From Neisseriaceae bacterium (GTDB lineage: Bacteria; Pseudomonadota; Gammaproteobacteria; Burkholderiales; UBA11063): a stretch of DNA of 61,399 bases. This document shows, one piece after another, positions 17,892-29,266 of this stretch. Under the pieces are notes generated by a model. It was not told the DNA's origin, made no database searches, and saw only the letters and a program-made list of their open reading frames with translations. Position 1 is the stretch's first letter, and every line of letters starts with the position of its first letter. The stretch covers positions 1 to 61,399 of the forward strand of contig RXJX01000029.1 of NCBI GenBank assembly GCA_003963245.1, given 5' to 3'. The position numbers and the translations under genes were made by a program.

Positions 17892-19058
17892 TTATTTCCG
17901 TACACTATTTTTAAATGCAGACATTATTTGTTCTAATTCAAATAATTCACCCATATCATTATTTGGTTGGCCTAAATCAATCGCTTCACGAAGATACATG
18001 CGAAACATTTTTATATCCATATTCCAAAACTCCAGATGAGTTTGTAGATTTTCAACGATCTGCTTAGTTTGTTTAATTTGCGATCTTAGTAGCATTTCAA
18101 TTCTTTTTGAACTTAGTTGACCGTGTAAATTCAAATTAGGAAACTCCATACTTAGTTGCGTGGAAACATTATGCAGCTCCATGTTTAATTCATCAAATTG
18201 TCGTTTTAAGACCACATTAAAATGCTTTAACTTGTCCAAAGCTACGCCATCGATATTCTCTTGGCTAATTTGCTCAATCTTGAGCTGAATTTCTAAAAGT
18301 GTCAGTAAGTCATCTTTGTCATAAGCGGCATTAACTTCCTGCATTAATTTATTTTTAGTTTCATAATCTTCATCATTAGCGATTCGATCTGGGTGCAGTG
18401 ACTTAGCGAGTTGGCGATAGACCTCACGTATTGATTGACTCTGATGTTTTTCTGCCTCTTTTTCTTGTGCTTCCTTAGCTAAAGTTTTAGCGCTTTTTTT
18501 ACGTTTGGGACGCTGTTCTGCTCTTAAACGCTCTTGCTCTTCCTGCTCCATGAATTTTTGCCGAACTCGTTGTATAAATTCTTCTTGACTAACATTATCA
18601 TCGCAATCCACATTCATGTCAAACATTTCGTTAAGAAAATCTTTGGCTCTATTAGTTGCAAAACTATTAGTTTCATTTACGACATCATCAAAATTTTCCC
18701 CAAGGCGCCTTGCAAATATCTCTTTAATTCTATCGTTAACAAATTGCTCATCTAAACTTCCAATTGACTCATCAAGAAGAACGCAGATTCTTTTGTGATC
18801 AGTTTTAGTAAAAATTTTACTCTCAAAATGTTCATCCGCCAGATAAATCATCTCTTGAATTAATTCGGAATGCCTATTTTGCAGCGGAACGATTTTCTTG
18901 ATGTAGCCAATTTTAAACTTGCTTACCGCATCATTCAGATCAAGCAACTCTTTACGACGGCGACTAATATCTGCCGTTAATTTGTTAAAGCGCTTTTGTT
19001 CTTTTTGCAATACTGCATCTTCAGAGCTATTTTTAATGCTAACAGCTACTTTTGCCAT
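17892..19058 (-). CDS. J-domain (DnaJ-like) protein
   Basis: 388 aa. A central J-domain core is visible: REVYRQLAKSLHPDRIAND with the HPD tripeptide at residue 222, followed by KNKLMQEVNAAYDKDDLLTLLEIQ, a J-domain-like helix. The flanks are highly charged and helical; residues 15-60 and 280-340 look like coiled coils and residues 170-200 are rich in Lys/Glu/Arg. There is no Gly/Phe or zinc-finger region, so it is a specialised co-chaperone (class III) presumably acting with a DnaK partner. Similar proteins occur next to various genes and their clients are unknown. It separates purL and purC together with a FRG gene. Confidence 0.75.
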   Translation of the reverse strand: MAKVAVSIKNSSEDAVLQKEQKRFNKLTADISRRRKELLDLNDAVSKFKIGYIKKIVPLQNRHSELIQEMIYLADEHFESKIFTKTDHKRICVLLDESIGSLDEQFVNDRIKEIFARRLGENFDDVVNETNSFATNRAKDFLNEMFDMNVDCDDNVSQEEFIQRVRQKFMEQEEQERLRAEQRPKRKKSAKTLAKEAQEKEAEKHQSQSIREVYRQLAKSLHPDRIANDEDYETKNKLMQEVNAAYDKDDLLTLLEIQLKIEQISQENIDGVALDKLKHFNVVLKRQFDELNMELHNVSTQLSMEFPNLNLHGQLSSKRIEMLLRSQIKQTKQIVENLQTHLEFWNMDIKMFRMYLREAIDLGQPNNDMGELFELEQIMSAFKNSVRK

Positions 19059-19156
19059 GCGAATCTTCTTTGTTAATTTATGTATTAAACTCTTTAATTT
19101 AATTTAAAAACAACATGCTTAATTCTCCGATTTAACATGATTTTTTTCAAAAATTT

Positions 19157-20161
19157 CTACTTAAACTCATTTATTAACTCCTGCTTATCTTTTAAATAAA
19201 GTGTACTTGCGTTTATATTAAATCTTTTGTCCAAAACATATAATATATCAGCTTTATCACTACTACTTATAATAACCTGCTCTGATTCATCAATTACATA
19301 TTCTAAACCTAATGATATTTTATAACTTTTATTATCATAGCCATCATAATGTTTACCTGCAAATATTTGGAATAATCCCTGTTGAGCAATAACTCTTTGA
19401 TTAATCGCAGGTGCATTAATAAAGCAATAAGGGCTATTAATTACTCTCAAAAATTCTACAAATTGAGGAGCTTCCTTTTCATCTCTAAGGTAAGCTTGAC
19501 ATTTGTCGAGAATACTGAATGAGTTCTCATTTATTTCTAGTAAAGGTTTAATTGGATCACTATCGGGAATCCTCAAAGCACCGTGTTTACTGGATATTCT
19601 ATCAAAATTTGACACATATAAAACTACTAAATCAGTCAAATTACGATAATCTAAATTAGAGTCTTGGAGAGCAATATTGGCGTTAAAAGATTGTCTATCA
19701 TAACTAGCAAGATCAGAGATAAACTCTGCAATATCTAAATTCTCTTGGGGCGACAAATGAAAATCTTTAATACCAAATAAAACACTGCCATCTTTATCTA
19801 TTGTGTCTTTCCCACTACATGCAAAATATAAAGCAATTAAGGGGTTTGTCGTCCAATCCAACAATCGTGTCGGTAATCCATAATGCTGCATATCAGCAAG
19901 AACATTTATTTTGGGTTGCGAGCTAAACTCAGGAAATTTTTTAATGTATTCATTTATATAGACATGTTCTTTACCAACTTGATAAATAAACTTCCCATTT
20001 TCATCTTTACGAAATAATGTAGGTAACAACATGAAGGATTTATCCGAATGTCCTCTAAATACTATACTAAAATCACCTTTTATCTTTGTTTTGCCATATA
20101 ACTCCTGTATTTTAGCAATGTGACGATTAATTTGAGATAATATCTCAAGTACTTTATCCAT
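19157..20161 (-). CDS. FRG-domain protein
   Basis: 334 aa. The FRG domain is clear: VFRGHSD with Arg36-Gly37, LLPTLFR, and QHYGLPTRLLDWTTNPLIAL with His93, Arg99 and Asp102-Trp103. This family is scattered among mobile and defence-related loci; its biochemical activity is not settled in my knowledge. The C-terminal about 150 residues have no motif I recognise. The gene sits between purL and the J-domain gene on the same strand, with 53 nt to purL, an unusual place for an accessory gene. No transposase or repeats are visible beside it. Confidence 0.85.
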   Translation of the reverse strand: MDKVLEILSQINRHIAKIQELYGKTKIKGDFSIVFRGHSDKSFMLLPTLFRKDENGKFIYQVGKEHVYINEYIKKFPEFSSQPKINVLADMQHYGLPTRLLDWTTNPLIALYFACSGKDTIDKDGSVLFGIKDFHLSPQENLDIAEFISDLASYDRQSFNANIALQDSNLDYRNLTDLVVLYVSNFDRISSKHGALRIPDSDPIKPLLEINENSFSILDKCQAYLRDEKEAPQFVEFLRVINSPYCFINAPAINQRVIAQQGLFQIFAGKHYDGYDNKSYKISLGLEYVIDESEQVIISSSDKADILYVLDKRFNINASTLYLKDKQELINEFK

Positions 20162-20214
20162 GACTTATGGCTTCACAAAGTTGTATTATGATAATAACGT
20201 TAATGATTCTATTT

Positions 20215-23200
20215 TTAGCCAAAATAATTTACGCCATTAGAAAAAATATCTTGATTCTGCACATTGGCGATATTTTTGTATAAATCTTTACCTGCACGCT
20301 CAGAATGCCCCATCTTACCTAGGATTCTGCCATCTAATGAAGTAATTGCTTCAATCGCATAGTTAGAACCATTTGGATTATAGTAGCCATCCAGCGTAGC
20401 ATTACCATCTAAGTCAACATATTGGCAAGCAATTTGTCCATTAGCAGCTAAATCTTTGGCTAACTCATGATTAAGCACAAAACGCCCCTCACCATGCGAC
20501 ATCGCAACACTGTGGATTTCATCCAGCTCAAAAGAACGTAGCCATGGTGAATGATTAGCACAAACTCGAGTATTAACCACCCGCGAAATATGACGACCGA
20601 TCAGATTATGAGTTAAGGTTGGCGAATCAGCACTCAATTCACAAATTTCACCATATGGCAATAATCCTGATTTAACTAATGCTTGAAAACCATTACATAT
20701 CCCGAGAATCAAACCATCACGCGCTAATAAATCATGAACTGCATCTTTTATTTGTGCATTACGCAAAATTGCGGCAATAAACTTAGCCGAACCATCCGGT
20801 TCATCACCAGCACTAAAACCACCGGGTAACATTAAAATTTGGGATTGCTTAATCTGTGCTGCCAAAAGTTGAATTGATTGTTCAATATGTTGTGGCGAAA
20901 GATTATTAAATATCATGCTCTGAGTTTGAGCACCAGCATTCTTAAATGCTCGTTCGGTATCATATTCGCAGTTAGTTCCCGGAAAAACAGGAATAATCAC
21001 ACGAGGTTTAGCAAATTTGTGCTTAGCCTCAGTACTTGCTCGCGGCGCTGAAGTTAATTTAACTTTATTGCTCGACGTATCTACTTCGCTGGCAAGTGGA
21101 AATACTGGCGTGAGTTTGGCTTGCCATAATTTGATTAATTTATCTAACGATAATACATTATCACCATGTCTAATTTCTGCACTTTCATCAGTTGTCGCAA
21201 TAAGTTGAAATAATGGATTGTCTAATGGCGTATCACTGGCAAGCACCAAGCCACCATAATAAGCACAAAATAAATCCAGCACTAATTCAGGATTATATTT
21301 AACGCCTAGTTTGTTACCAATTGCCATTAGAAATACCGCTTCAGCAATTCCACCATAACCAATGCTATATGCTGCATTAATTTTTTTTGCATTAATTAAT
21401 TGCGTTATTTGCGCATAGTCCTGATTTAAGAGTGCAAAATCCGGTAATAAATTATCATCATATTTTGGTAAATAGGCATAAACATAATTATTCTTAGCTT
21501 TAAATTCTGCGGAAATAATTTGTGTCGCATCAGTTGGTGCAAGGGCAAATGAAATCAAAGTTGGCGGCACATCTAAGTCGTTAAAAGTACCACTCATTGA
21601 ATCTTTACCACCAATTGCGGCTAAACCAAAACCTTGTTGAGCATGATAAGCTCCGAGTAAGGCTGCAAATGGTTTACCCCATTTTTGTGGGTCTTGCCCT
21701 AAACGTTCAAAATATTCTTGAAATGAAAAACGAATTTTTTGATGGTTAGCGCCACTGGCTACAATTTTAGCTACCGAATCAACAACTGCATAAACCGCAC
21801 CATGAAATGGTGATTGACTAGATAACTCAGGATCATAGCCAAAGCTTGCCACACTGGCAGCATCACTTATCCCTGATAATATTGGTAGCTTTTGTGCCGA
21901 CACTTGACTAGGAGTTAGCTGATATTTACCACCAAAAGGCATCAAAATAGTTGATGCCCCAATTGTTGCATCAAACATATCACTCAAACCTTGCTGTGAA
22001 CATACATTTAGTTCTTGCACTAAATTTGTATAATCATTAGTAAAATTACCACTAAGGTTGCGCTGACTAAATTTAACTGATGTTTCTGTATCTGCTACAC
22101 AAACTTGAGCGCTAGAAGAAGCACCATTGGTATTTAAAAATTCGCGCGATAAACTCACAATAGTCTTACCCTGCCAGCGCATGGTTACTCGTGCATCGTT
22201 AGTCACGGCTGCGACTACTACTGCAGTCAAATTTTCATCCGCAGATAAATTGATAAATTTAGCTACGTCATCCGCAGCAACCACAACAGCCATGCGTTCT
22301 TGTGACTCGGAGATTGCAAGCTCAGTTCCACTCAAGCCATTGTATTTAGTTGGCACTAAATCCAAATTAACTTCCAGACCATCGGCAAGCTCACCAATTG
22401 CCACTGATACCCCACCCGCGCCAAAATCATTACATTTTTTGATTAATCTGGTTACTTCTGGGTTACGAAATAGGCGCTGAATCTTACGTTCAACAATTGG
22501 ATTACCTTTTTGCACTTCAGCACTACATTGCGCCGCAGAATTAATATCGTGTTCTTTAGAAGATCCAGTTGCACCACCGCAACCATCACGACCAGTAGCA
22601 CCACCTAATAGTATGATAACGTCTCCAGCAATAGGCTGTTCACGACGAATATTTGCATATGGCGCAGCGGCAACCACCATTCCAACTTCCATGCGTTTGG
22701 CTTTATAACCAGGATGATAAATTTCTTTTACATGAGTTGTCGCTAAACCAATTTGATTGCCATAGCTTGAAAAACCATGTGCTGCTTTAGTTGTAATAAT
22801 GCTTTGCGGCAACTTACCTGCTAATGTATCTTCAATCGCTTCCAATGGATTAGCAGCACCACTAACGCGCATTGCCTGATAAACATAAGAACGTCCAGAC
22901 AATGGGTCACGGATTGCCCCACCAACGCAAGTTGAAGCACCACCAAATGGTTCGATTTCAGTAGGATGATTATGCGTTTCGTTTTTAAATTGTAACGACC
23001 AAGTTTCTGTTTTACCGTCAATCTGAACATCGACAAACAATGAACACGCATTAATTTCATCTGAAATTTCAACATCAGCAAGTTTGCCATCGGCACGCAA
23101 TTGCTTACCACAAATCGTAGCCAAGTCCATTAACGTAACTGGTTTCTTCTCCAGTTTGCTGCCATGCACTTGTTTACGACTAGTCAGATAACTTTCAAAC

Positions 23201-23946
23201 ACCGTTTGAAAAAGCTGCTGATATTTACCCTGAACAAATTTAATCTTCTCTAAGTGTGTTTCAAAAGTTGTATGGCGACAATGATCTGACCAATAAGTGT
23301 CTAAAACTTTGATTTCCGTTTCGCTTGGATCTCGCTGCTCAACTTTAGCAAAATAATCCTGAATACACTGTAAATCCTTATCAGTCATTGCCAGCCCATT
23401 TTCGCGCCTAAATGCTGCTAATTGTTGCGCGTTGAACTCAATAAATCCATCATAAATTGGTACTGGCGTAATATCTGGAGCTTGCTCGTGATTAATTAAT
23501 TTACTTAAATTTTTTTCTTGCGTTTCTAAAGGATTAATATAAAAATGTTTTAGCGCATCAAAATTCTCTTCGCTAATAGCGTCATCGAGGATAATTATTT
23601 TGCCAGTGGTGAGGGTGAGTTTTGGATTGTTGATGGAGAGAAGATTGAGGGCTTGCAGGGCGGAATCAGCACGTTGATCATACTGTCCGGGCAAGGGTTC
23701 AACTGCAAAATGTCGTACTTCTTCTAAATTTAACTCATAGGATATGACATCCAAAGGAACTTCTGCAAACACAATATTTTCCGCTCGCTTTAACTCAGCT
23801 GCGCCAATGTTGAAAATATCATAAACATTCACTATACGAAGTTTGGTTAAATTAAGATGTAAATTTTTATTAACAGAATCGAGCAAATGCATTGCTTCAA
23901 TATTAAATTGCGTTTTTTTCTCTACAAAGATACGAAAATTTGCCAT
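20215..23946 (-). CDS. purL: Phosphoribosylformylglycinamidine synthase, large single-chain type
   Basis: About 1243 aa from the ATG at 23946 (MANFRIF), which has GGGTGA 5-6 nt upstream; an in-frame ATG four codons earlier is less likely. Converts FGAR to FGAM with glutamine and ATP. Order: PurS-like N-domain, linker with DTYWSDHCRHTTFET, first AIRS-like half (NETHNHPTEIEPFGGA), second half, and a C-terminal class I glutaminase with Cys in LGICNGFQALVKSG (about residue 1084) and SHGEGRF. This is the proteobacterial one-piece enzyme, in contrast to the Bacillus-like PurF nearby. Confidence 0.97.
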   Translation of the reverse strand: MANFRIFVEKKTQFNIEAMHLLDSVNKNLHLNLTKLRIVNVYDIFNIGAAELKRAENIVFAEVPLDVISYELNLEEVRHFAVEPLPGQYDQRADSALQALNLLSINNPKLTLTTGKIIILDDAISEENFDALKHFYINPLETQEKNLSKLINHEQAPDITPVPIYDGFIEFNAQQLAAFRRENGLAMTDKDLQCIQDYFAKVEQRDPSETEIKVLDTYWSDHCRHTTFETHLEKIKFVQGKYQQLFQTVFESYLTSRKQVHGSKLEKKPVTLMDLATICGKQLRADGKLADVEISDEINACSLFVDVQIDGKTETWSLQFKNETHNHPTEIEPFGGASTCVGGAIRDPLSGRSYVYQAMRVSGAANPLEAIEDTLAGKLPQSIITTKAAHGFSSYGNQIGLATTHVKEIYHPGYKAKRMEVGMVVAAAPYANIRREQPIAGDVIILLGGATGRDGCGGATGSSKEHDINSAAQCSAEVQKGNPIVERKIQRLFRNPEVTRLIKKCNDFGAGGVSVAIGELADGLEVNLDLVPTKYNGLSGTELAISESQERMAVVVAADDVAKFINLSADENLTAVVVAAVTNDARVTMRWQGKTIVSLSREFLNTNGASSSAQVCVADTETSVKFSQRNLSGNFTNDYTNLVQELNVCSQQGLSDMFDATIGASTILMPFGGKYQLTPSQVSAQKLPILSGISDAASVASFGYDPELSSQSPFHGAVYAVVDSVAKIVASGANHQKIRFSFQEYFERLGQDPQKWGKPFAALLGAYHAQQGFGLAAIGGKDSMSGTFNDLDVPPTLISFALAPTDATQIISAEFKAKNNYVYAYLPKYDDNLLPDFALLNQDYAQITQLINAKKINAAYSIGYGGIAEAVFLMAIGNKLGVKYNPELVLDLFCAYYGGLVLASDTPLDNPLFQLIATTDESAEIRHGDNVLSLDKLIKLWQAKLTPVFPLASEVDTSSNKVKLTSAPRASTEAKHKFAKPRVIIPVFPGTNCEYDTERAFKNAGAQTQSMIFNNLSPQHIEQSIQLLAAQIKQSQILMLPGGFSAGDEPDGSAKFIAAILRNAQIKDAVHDLLARDGLILGICNGFQALVKSGLLPYGEICELSADSPTLTHNLIGRHISRVVNTRVCANHSPWLRSFELDEIHSVAMSHGEGRFVLNHELAKDLAANGQIACQYVDLDGNATLDGYYNPNGSNYAIEAITSLDGRILGKMGHSERAGKDLYKNIANVQNQDIFSNGVNYFG

Positions 23947-24020
23947 TAAATCACCCATAACTGATTATTCTAGTATAGCTTATTTAAAAGCAGCATAGTG
24001 CGCTGCAACATTTCCCCGTG

Positions 24021-24049
24021 ATTATACACAAATCAACCATCAAATAACA
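24021..24049 (-). promoter_or_regulatory. Candidate purL promoter
   Basis: Reading the minus strand, a perfect -10 TATAAT (24021-24026) lies 74 nt upstream of the purL start; the hexamer 17 nt further upstream (TGTTAT) is a poor -35. A small GCAGC/GCTGC inverted repeat at about 23991-24007 lies in the leader. No E. coli-type PurR box or purine riboswitch is apparent. Confidence 0.4.
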
Positions 24050-24125
24050 CACTATTTAGGGAATATTTATTCTACCAAGTAAATTTGATTTGAGTACAAA
24101 AACAAAATACACTATATGTGGTAAA

Positions 24126-24911
24126 TCATTTTTTAGCAAGCTCTCTATTGATGTAACTTACAGCTTTTGAATCTGTGATTATTACACATGGTTTCCATAA
24201 TGATTTTGGTATGACTCGGTGATGCCCACTCTGAAAGGCTATTTGTTGCAATGCTTTAGAATTTGAACCAGAAACTCCAAATTTAGTACATAAATTCTTA
24301 ATTATTGTTGCAACAGTGCTTCTGCTTATACTCTGAATCTGAGCGCACTGTTCTTGCGTAAGTCCGTGCGACAGCAAAAACATAATCTCCAACTCTCTTT
24401 CTGAAAGTTCTTTTTCATCAACGCATACTTCGTCAATTTTGTTATACGCAAGATAGTCTTGAAAATGAAAAACACGAGTTTCATTACTAAAGGTCTGTAG
24501 CGCAACTATTTCTTGCCCATCGCAGTACAAAGGCACAAGCGTTACAATATAAGTTTTAAATTTGTTATTATATGGTAACATATCAATATAACTAACAACC
24601 ATTCCAGTACGAAAAACATATTCTTGCAGTAAATATACTTTATGTACGTACTGATGAATTTTATCAGCGCTTATCTGGTTGTATGCGCCCTTAAAGATAT
24701 ATTTGGCAATTTCTCGATTACCATATTCTTTGGTGGATAATTTGAGCTTAATCAGTTCATCATGATTACTAAAACCAAATGCTCTGGCAGATAAATCAGT
24801 ACAGCCGATTATTTCATTATTCCTATTAATTATCGACGAATAAAAATTCTTGTCAACCAACAATTTAAAATTAGCAAGAATTACATTATCAAGATAATTT
24901 TGACTTTGCAT
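24126..24911 (-). CDS. PAS-like/LuxR-type transcriptional regulator
   Basis: About 261 aa from the ATG at 24911; an in-frame GTG at 24923 is the alternative and neither has a strong ribosome site. The N-terminal about 140 residues resemble a PAS sensor (SIINRNNEIIGCTDLSARAF near the start). The C-terminus is a LuxR/GerE helix-turn-helix: LSERELEIMFLLSHGLTQEQ followed by SRSTVATIIKNLCTKFG. No kinase or cognate sensor is adjacent. It is transcribed away from purA, leaving a shared 320-nt upstream region, so it might control purA or itself; ligand and targets are unknown. Confidence 0.8.
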   Translation of the reverse strand: MQSQNYLDNVILANFKLLVDKNFYSSIINRNNEIIGCTDLSARAFGFSNHDELIKLKLSTKEYGNREIAKYIFKGAYNQISADKIHQYVHKVYLLQEYVFRTGMVVSYIDMLPYNNKFKTYIVTLVPLYCDGQEIVALQTFSNETRVFHFQDYLAYNKIDEVCVDEKELSERELEIMFLLSHGLTQEQCAQIQSISRSTVATIIKNLCTKFGVSGSNSKALQQIAFQSGHHRVIPKSLWKPCVIITDSKAVSYINRELAKK

Positions 24912-26530
<1,619 letters not shown>

Positions 26531-26533
26531 GCA

Positions 26534-26974
26534 ATGAGCACAGCCACTTATCCAGCTTTAAACATTTGGGCTCGTATCTTTGGCTTTCTGGGAATTGCAC
26601 TAGCACATCCATTATATCTTGGGCTTAGCTATTTTATTATGGTTAAGCTTGAGTGGGTAACGGTTTTAGCAGATAAAAGCTTTTTCCTCAATATAGCTCC
26701 TTTGTGTTTACTTCCTTTGGCTTTTGGCTGTGCGCGTTATCTGACTTTTAGCATGTTTAACCCAACCGATAAGTCAAACCCTTATCAAACGCTAGATCGG
26801 TTTATCTGGATCAATCTTTGGGCATTACCCGGATTATTTGCTTTTGTTTTAATGCTGATGCCGATTGAAGCAAGCTCATTTAATAGCTTGTTTTTGCCGA
26901 TAATCATTATCTCCGGTGTAATCTTGGAAAGCGTAACTAGCCTACGTTCATATAAAACCCGATCAACTAAGTAA
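26534..26974 (+). CDS. Small multi-pass membrane protein, unknown function
   Basis: 146 aa, starting 3 nt after purA and ending 4 nt before trmJ, so it is part of their transcript. Hydrophobicity suggests four membrane helices (about residues 15-38, 50-70, 92-110 and 118-136). There is no motif I recognise and no signal peptide. Many similar small proteins accompany housekeeping genes in betaproteobacteria, but I cannot name this family. Confidence 0.65.
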   Translation: MSTATYPALNIWARIFGFLGIALAHPLYLGLSYFIMVKLEWVTVLADKSFFLNIAPLCLLPLAFGCARYLTFSMFNPTDKSNPYQTLDRFIWINLWALPGLFAFVLMLMPIEASSFNSLFLPIIIISGVILESVTSLRSYKTRSTK

Positions 26975-26978
26975 CTAA

Positions 26979-27704
26979 ATGAAACAATTAAATAATATTC
27001 AAATTATTCTCTGTAATACTTCACACCCAGGAAATATAGGTTCTGCAGCACGTGCGATGAAAACAATGGGGCTACATAAGCTTATTTTGGTTGACCCGAT
27101 AGCTAAACCAGATGATCATTCACTTGCCCTCTCTTGCAATGCGCGTGATGTTGTTGAAAATATACGGATTGCTGCAACTCTTGATGAAATAATTAGTTCT
27201 TCTGAGTTAGTAATTGCTATGACTGGGCGCAAGCGTGAATTTAGCGATCGCCTAATTACGCCTAAAGCAGTTATCCCAGAAATCATGAGTTCTATTGCTA
27301 ATAATGCTCAGGTTAGTATCGTTTTTGGTAACGAACAACATGGATTAACCATTGAACAACAAGAGCGCTGCAATCGTTTGGTAACTATTCCTGGCAATCC
27401 TGAATATTTCTCGCTAAACTTGGCTCAAGCAGTCCAAATCATGTGCTATGAAATCTATAGCAATTACAACCCTGATTTGACTCATTTAATTAACCCAGTA
27501 CAAAAAGCCAACCATGGCGATACTCAGCATTTACTCACGAACCTTGATAAAATCATGCAACAAACTGAGTATTATGCTAAGAAAAACCCTGAGCGGATTA
27601 TACGCCGCTTGCAAAAAATTTTGCATAAAGCCGATCTTGAGCGTGAAGAAGCTGATTTATTGCATGGGATTTTTAAACAAATTCAGCGCAAATTAGGACA
27701 ATAG
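26979..27704 (+). CDS. trmJ: tRNA (cytidine/uridine-2'-O)-methyltransferase TrmJ
   Basis: 241 aa SPOUT methyltransferase predicted to methylate the 2'-O of position 32 in tRNAs. It begins with NIQIILCNTSHPGNIGSAAR, the group-1 TrmH pattern with the conserved Asn-Ile-Gly, and ends the fold with FGNEQHGLTIEQ and IPGNPEYFSLNLAQAVQIM, which form the knotted SAM site. The C-terminal helical extension agrees with TrmJ rather than TrmL. Co-transcribed with the small membrane gene and murI, with 3 nt gaps. Confidence 0.9.
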   Translation: MKQLNNIQIILCNTSHPGNIGSAARAMKTMGLHKLILVDPIAKPDDHSLALSCNARDVVENIRIAATLDEIISSSELVIAMTGRKREFSDRLITPKAVIPEIMSSIANNAQVSIVFGNEQHGLTIEQQERCNRLVTIPGNPEYFSLNLAQAVQIMCYEIYSNYNPDLTHLINPVQKANHGDTQHLLTNLDKIMQQTEYYAKKNPERIIRRLQKILHKADLEREEADLLHGIFKQIQRKLGQ

Positions 27705-27707
27705 AAA

Positions 27708-28514
27708 ATGATTTATAGTAGTAATCCGATTGGTGTTTTTGATTCTGGAATTGGTGGATTGAGCGTAGTTAAAAGCATTATGCAAAAATTACCCCATGAA
27801 GATATCATTTATTTCGGAGATATCGCGCGGATTCCCTATGGTGGCAAATCAGATTCCACTATCAAAAAATTTACCGAACAAACCGTACGCTTCTTGCTTA
27901 AGCAAGAAGTCAAAGCAATTATTATCGCCTGTAATACTATCTCTGCGGTCGCTAAAGATACCGTCTTACAATTAGCGGGTAATATTCCAGTGATTGACGT
28001 TATTTCAGCAGGAACTAAAGCCAGTTGCGCTATTTCAGATAAAATTGGTGTAATTGCTACTCGAGCAACAATCAATAGCAATGCCTACCCCCGCGCAATT
28101 CATCAAATTAACCCAGAAGCCGAAGTTTACACCAAAGCCTGTGCGCTTTTTGTTCCATTAGTTGAAGAAGGCTTTATTGAACATCCGGCACTAGAACTAA
28201 TTGCTCGCGAATATCTGCAAGACATGGTTAACCAGCAACGTATTGATAGTCTAGTGCTTGGTTGCACTCATTACCCTTTAATCAGTAAAACTATTGCCAA
28301 GATTATGGGCGATAAAGTCACAATTATTGATCCAGCAATCACGGCTTGTGAAGAGCTCATCGCTAAACTAACACAAAATAATAGCTTAAATCCACATCCA
28401 ACTGAGGGCGTATATAAATTTTATGTCACTGATATCCCAGTCAAATTTCAAGCAATTGGTGAGTTATTTCTCAACCACCCAATGGAACATCTTGAAGTTG
28501 TGAGCGTAGAGTAA
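27708..28514 (+). CDS. murI: Glutamate racemase
   Basis: 268 aa cytosolic enzyme supplying D-glutamate for peptidoglycan. The two catalytic cysteines are in ACNTISA (about residue 75) and LGCTHYPLI (about 185), and the N-terminal IGVFDSGIGGLSV has the conserved Asp-Ser. AGGA lies upstream of the ATG. It starts 3 nt after trmJ and is followed after 2 nt by a TatD gene. Confidence 0.96.
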   Translation: MIYSSNPIGVFDSGIGGLSVVKSIMQKLPHEDIIYFGDIARIPYGGKSDSTIKKFTEQTVRFLLKQEVKAIIIACNTISAVAKDTVLQLAGNIPVIDVISAGTKASCAISDKIGVIATRATINSNAYPRAIHQINPEAEVYTKACALFVPLVEEGFIEHPALELIAREYLQDMVNQQRIDSLVLGCTHYPLISKTIAKIMGDKVTIIDPAITACEELIAKLTQNNSLNPHPTEGVYKFYVTDIPVKFQAIGELFLNHPMEHLEVVSVE

Positions 28515-28516
28515 TA

Positions 28517-29266
28517 ATGAGCAAACTCAATGAGGATGTATATATTTATGATGCACATTGTCACCTTGAGAGTATAAAGGACATATCAGAACAGCGCCAC
28601 CTCGCCGTTGCAGCAACAGAACTCAAAGATAGTTTGGAACTTCTCAGATATCGTCAAACTAATTCACAAGCTAAAATTGGACTTGGGATTCACCCGTGGT
28701 ATATCAAGTCTAATTCTACCCTAACCTCAATCACAGAAAAGTTAGAAGCAGCAATCCTAGAATATCAACCTGATTTTATTGGTGAGACTGGTTTAGACAA
28801 ATTAAAGCCAGAATTTGGTTTGCAGCAAGAAATATTCTACATTCATCTCCAATTAGCTCAGAAATATAATTTACCGCTAGTAATTCATTGCGTGCGAGCA
28901 TATAATGAACTTCTGGCTATATTATCTAAATTTGGCTCTGTACGCGGCATGGTTCATGCTTATAATGCCAATAGCGAAACTGCAAAACAGTTAGCTAAGA
29001 AAAACATGTTACTCGGAATTGGGAATACTATTCTCAATCAAAATAGTCAACTGAGCAAATCAATTGAGAAGATTCCATTGGAACAGTTATTGATTGAAAG
29101 TGATGCACCTTATATGCCTTATGGCGCTAAAGAGTTTTCCAGCTCCGAAGATTGCATGTTTTATGCGAAACAACTAGCTGAAAATAAAAAAATTAACCTT
29201 ACTGAAATAATCAGTAAGGTTAATCAAAACTTTATAACTTTATTCAGCTCAACCGTAGCGCGCTAA
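28517..29266 (+). CDS. TatD-family metal-dependent hydrolase/DNase
   Basis: 249 aa TIM-barrel hydrolase. The metal ligands are visible: DAHCHLES near residues 11-17 (HxH), [24 protein letters not shown] and the final ESDAPYM Asp. TatD-type proteins are 3'-5' exonucleases or deoxyribonucleases; the sequence does not say which branch, so no symbol is given. HAYN replaces the HCFSG of the classical TatD/YcfH proteins. Its 3' end overlaps dadA by 18 bp and contains the dadA terminator hairpin. Confidence 0.88.
   Translation: MSKLNEDVYIYDAHCHLESIKDISEQRHLAVAATELKDSLELLRYRQTNSQAKIGLGIHPWYIKSNSTLTSITEKLEAAILEYQPDFIGETGLDKLKPEFGLQQEIFYIHLQLAQKYNLPLVIHCVRAYNELLAILSKFGSVRGMVHAYNANSETAKQLAKKNMLLGIGNTILNQNSQLSKSIEKIPLEQLLIESDAPYMPYGAKEFSSSEDCMFYAKQLAENKKINLTEIISKVNQNFITLFSSTVAR
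29180..29224 (-). terminator. Intrinsic terminator of dadA lying inside the TatD gene
   Basis: A perfect 14-bp stem, ATTAACCTTACTGA / TCAGTAAGGTTAAT (29192-29205 and 29211-29224), with a 5-nt loop. On the minus strand it is followed by TTTTTTATTTTC, a good U-tract. It begins 25 nt beyond the dadA stop and lies wholly within the coding sequence of the converging TatD gene. Confidence 0.88.

Noticed and set aside
23959..24125. Purine riboswitch or PurR box ahead of purL
   Set aside because: Only a -10 element and a 5-bp hairpin are visible; neither the riboswitch core nor an E. coli-like PurR operator was found.
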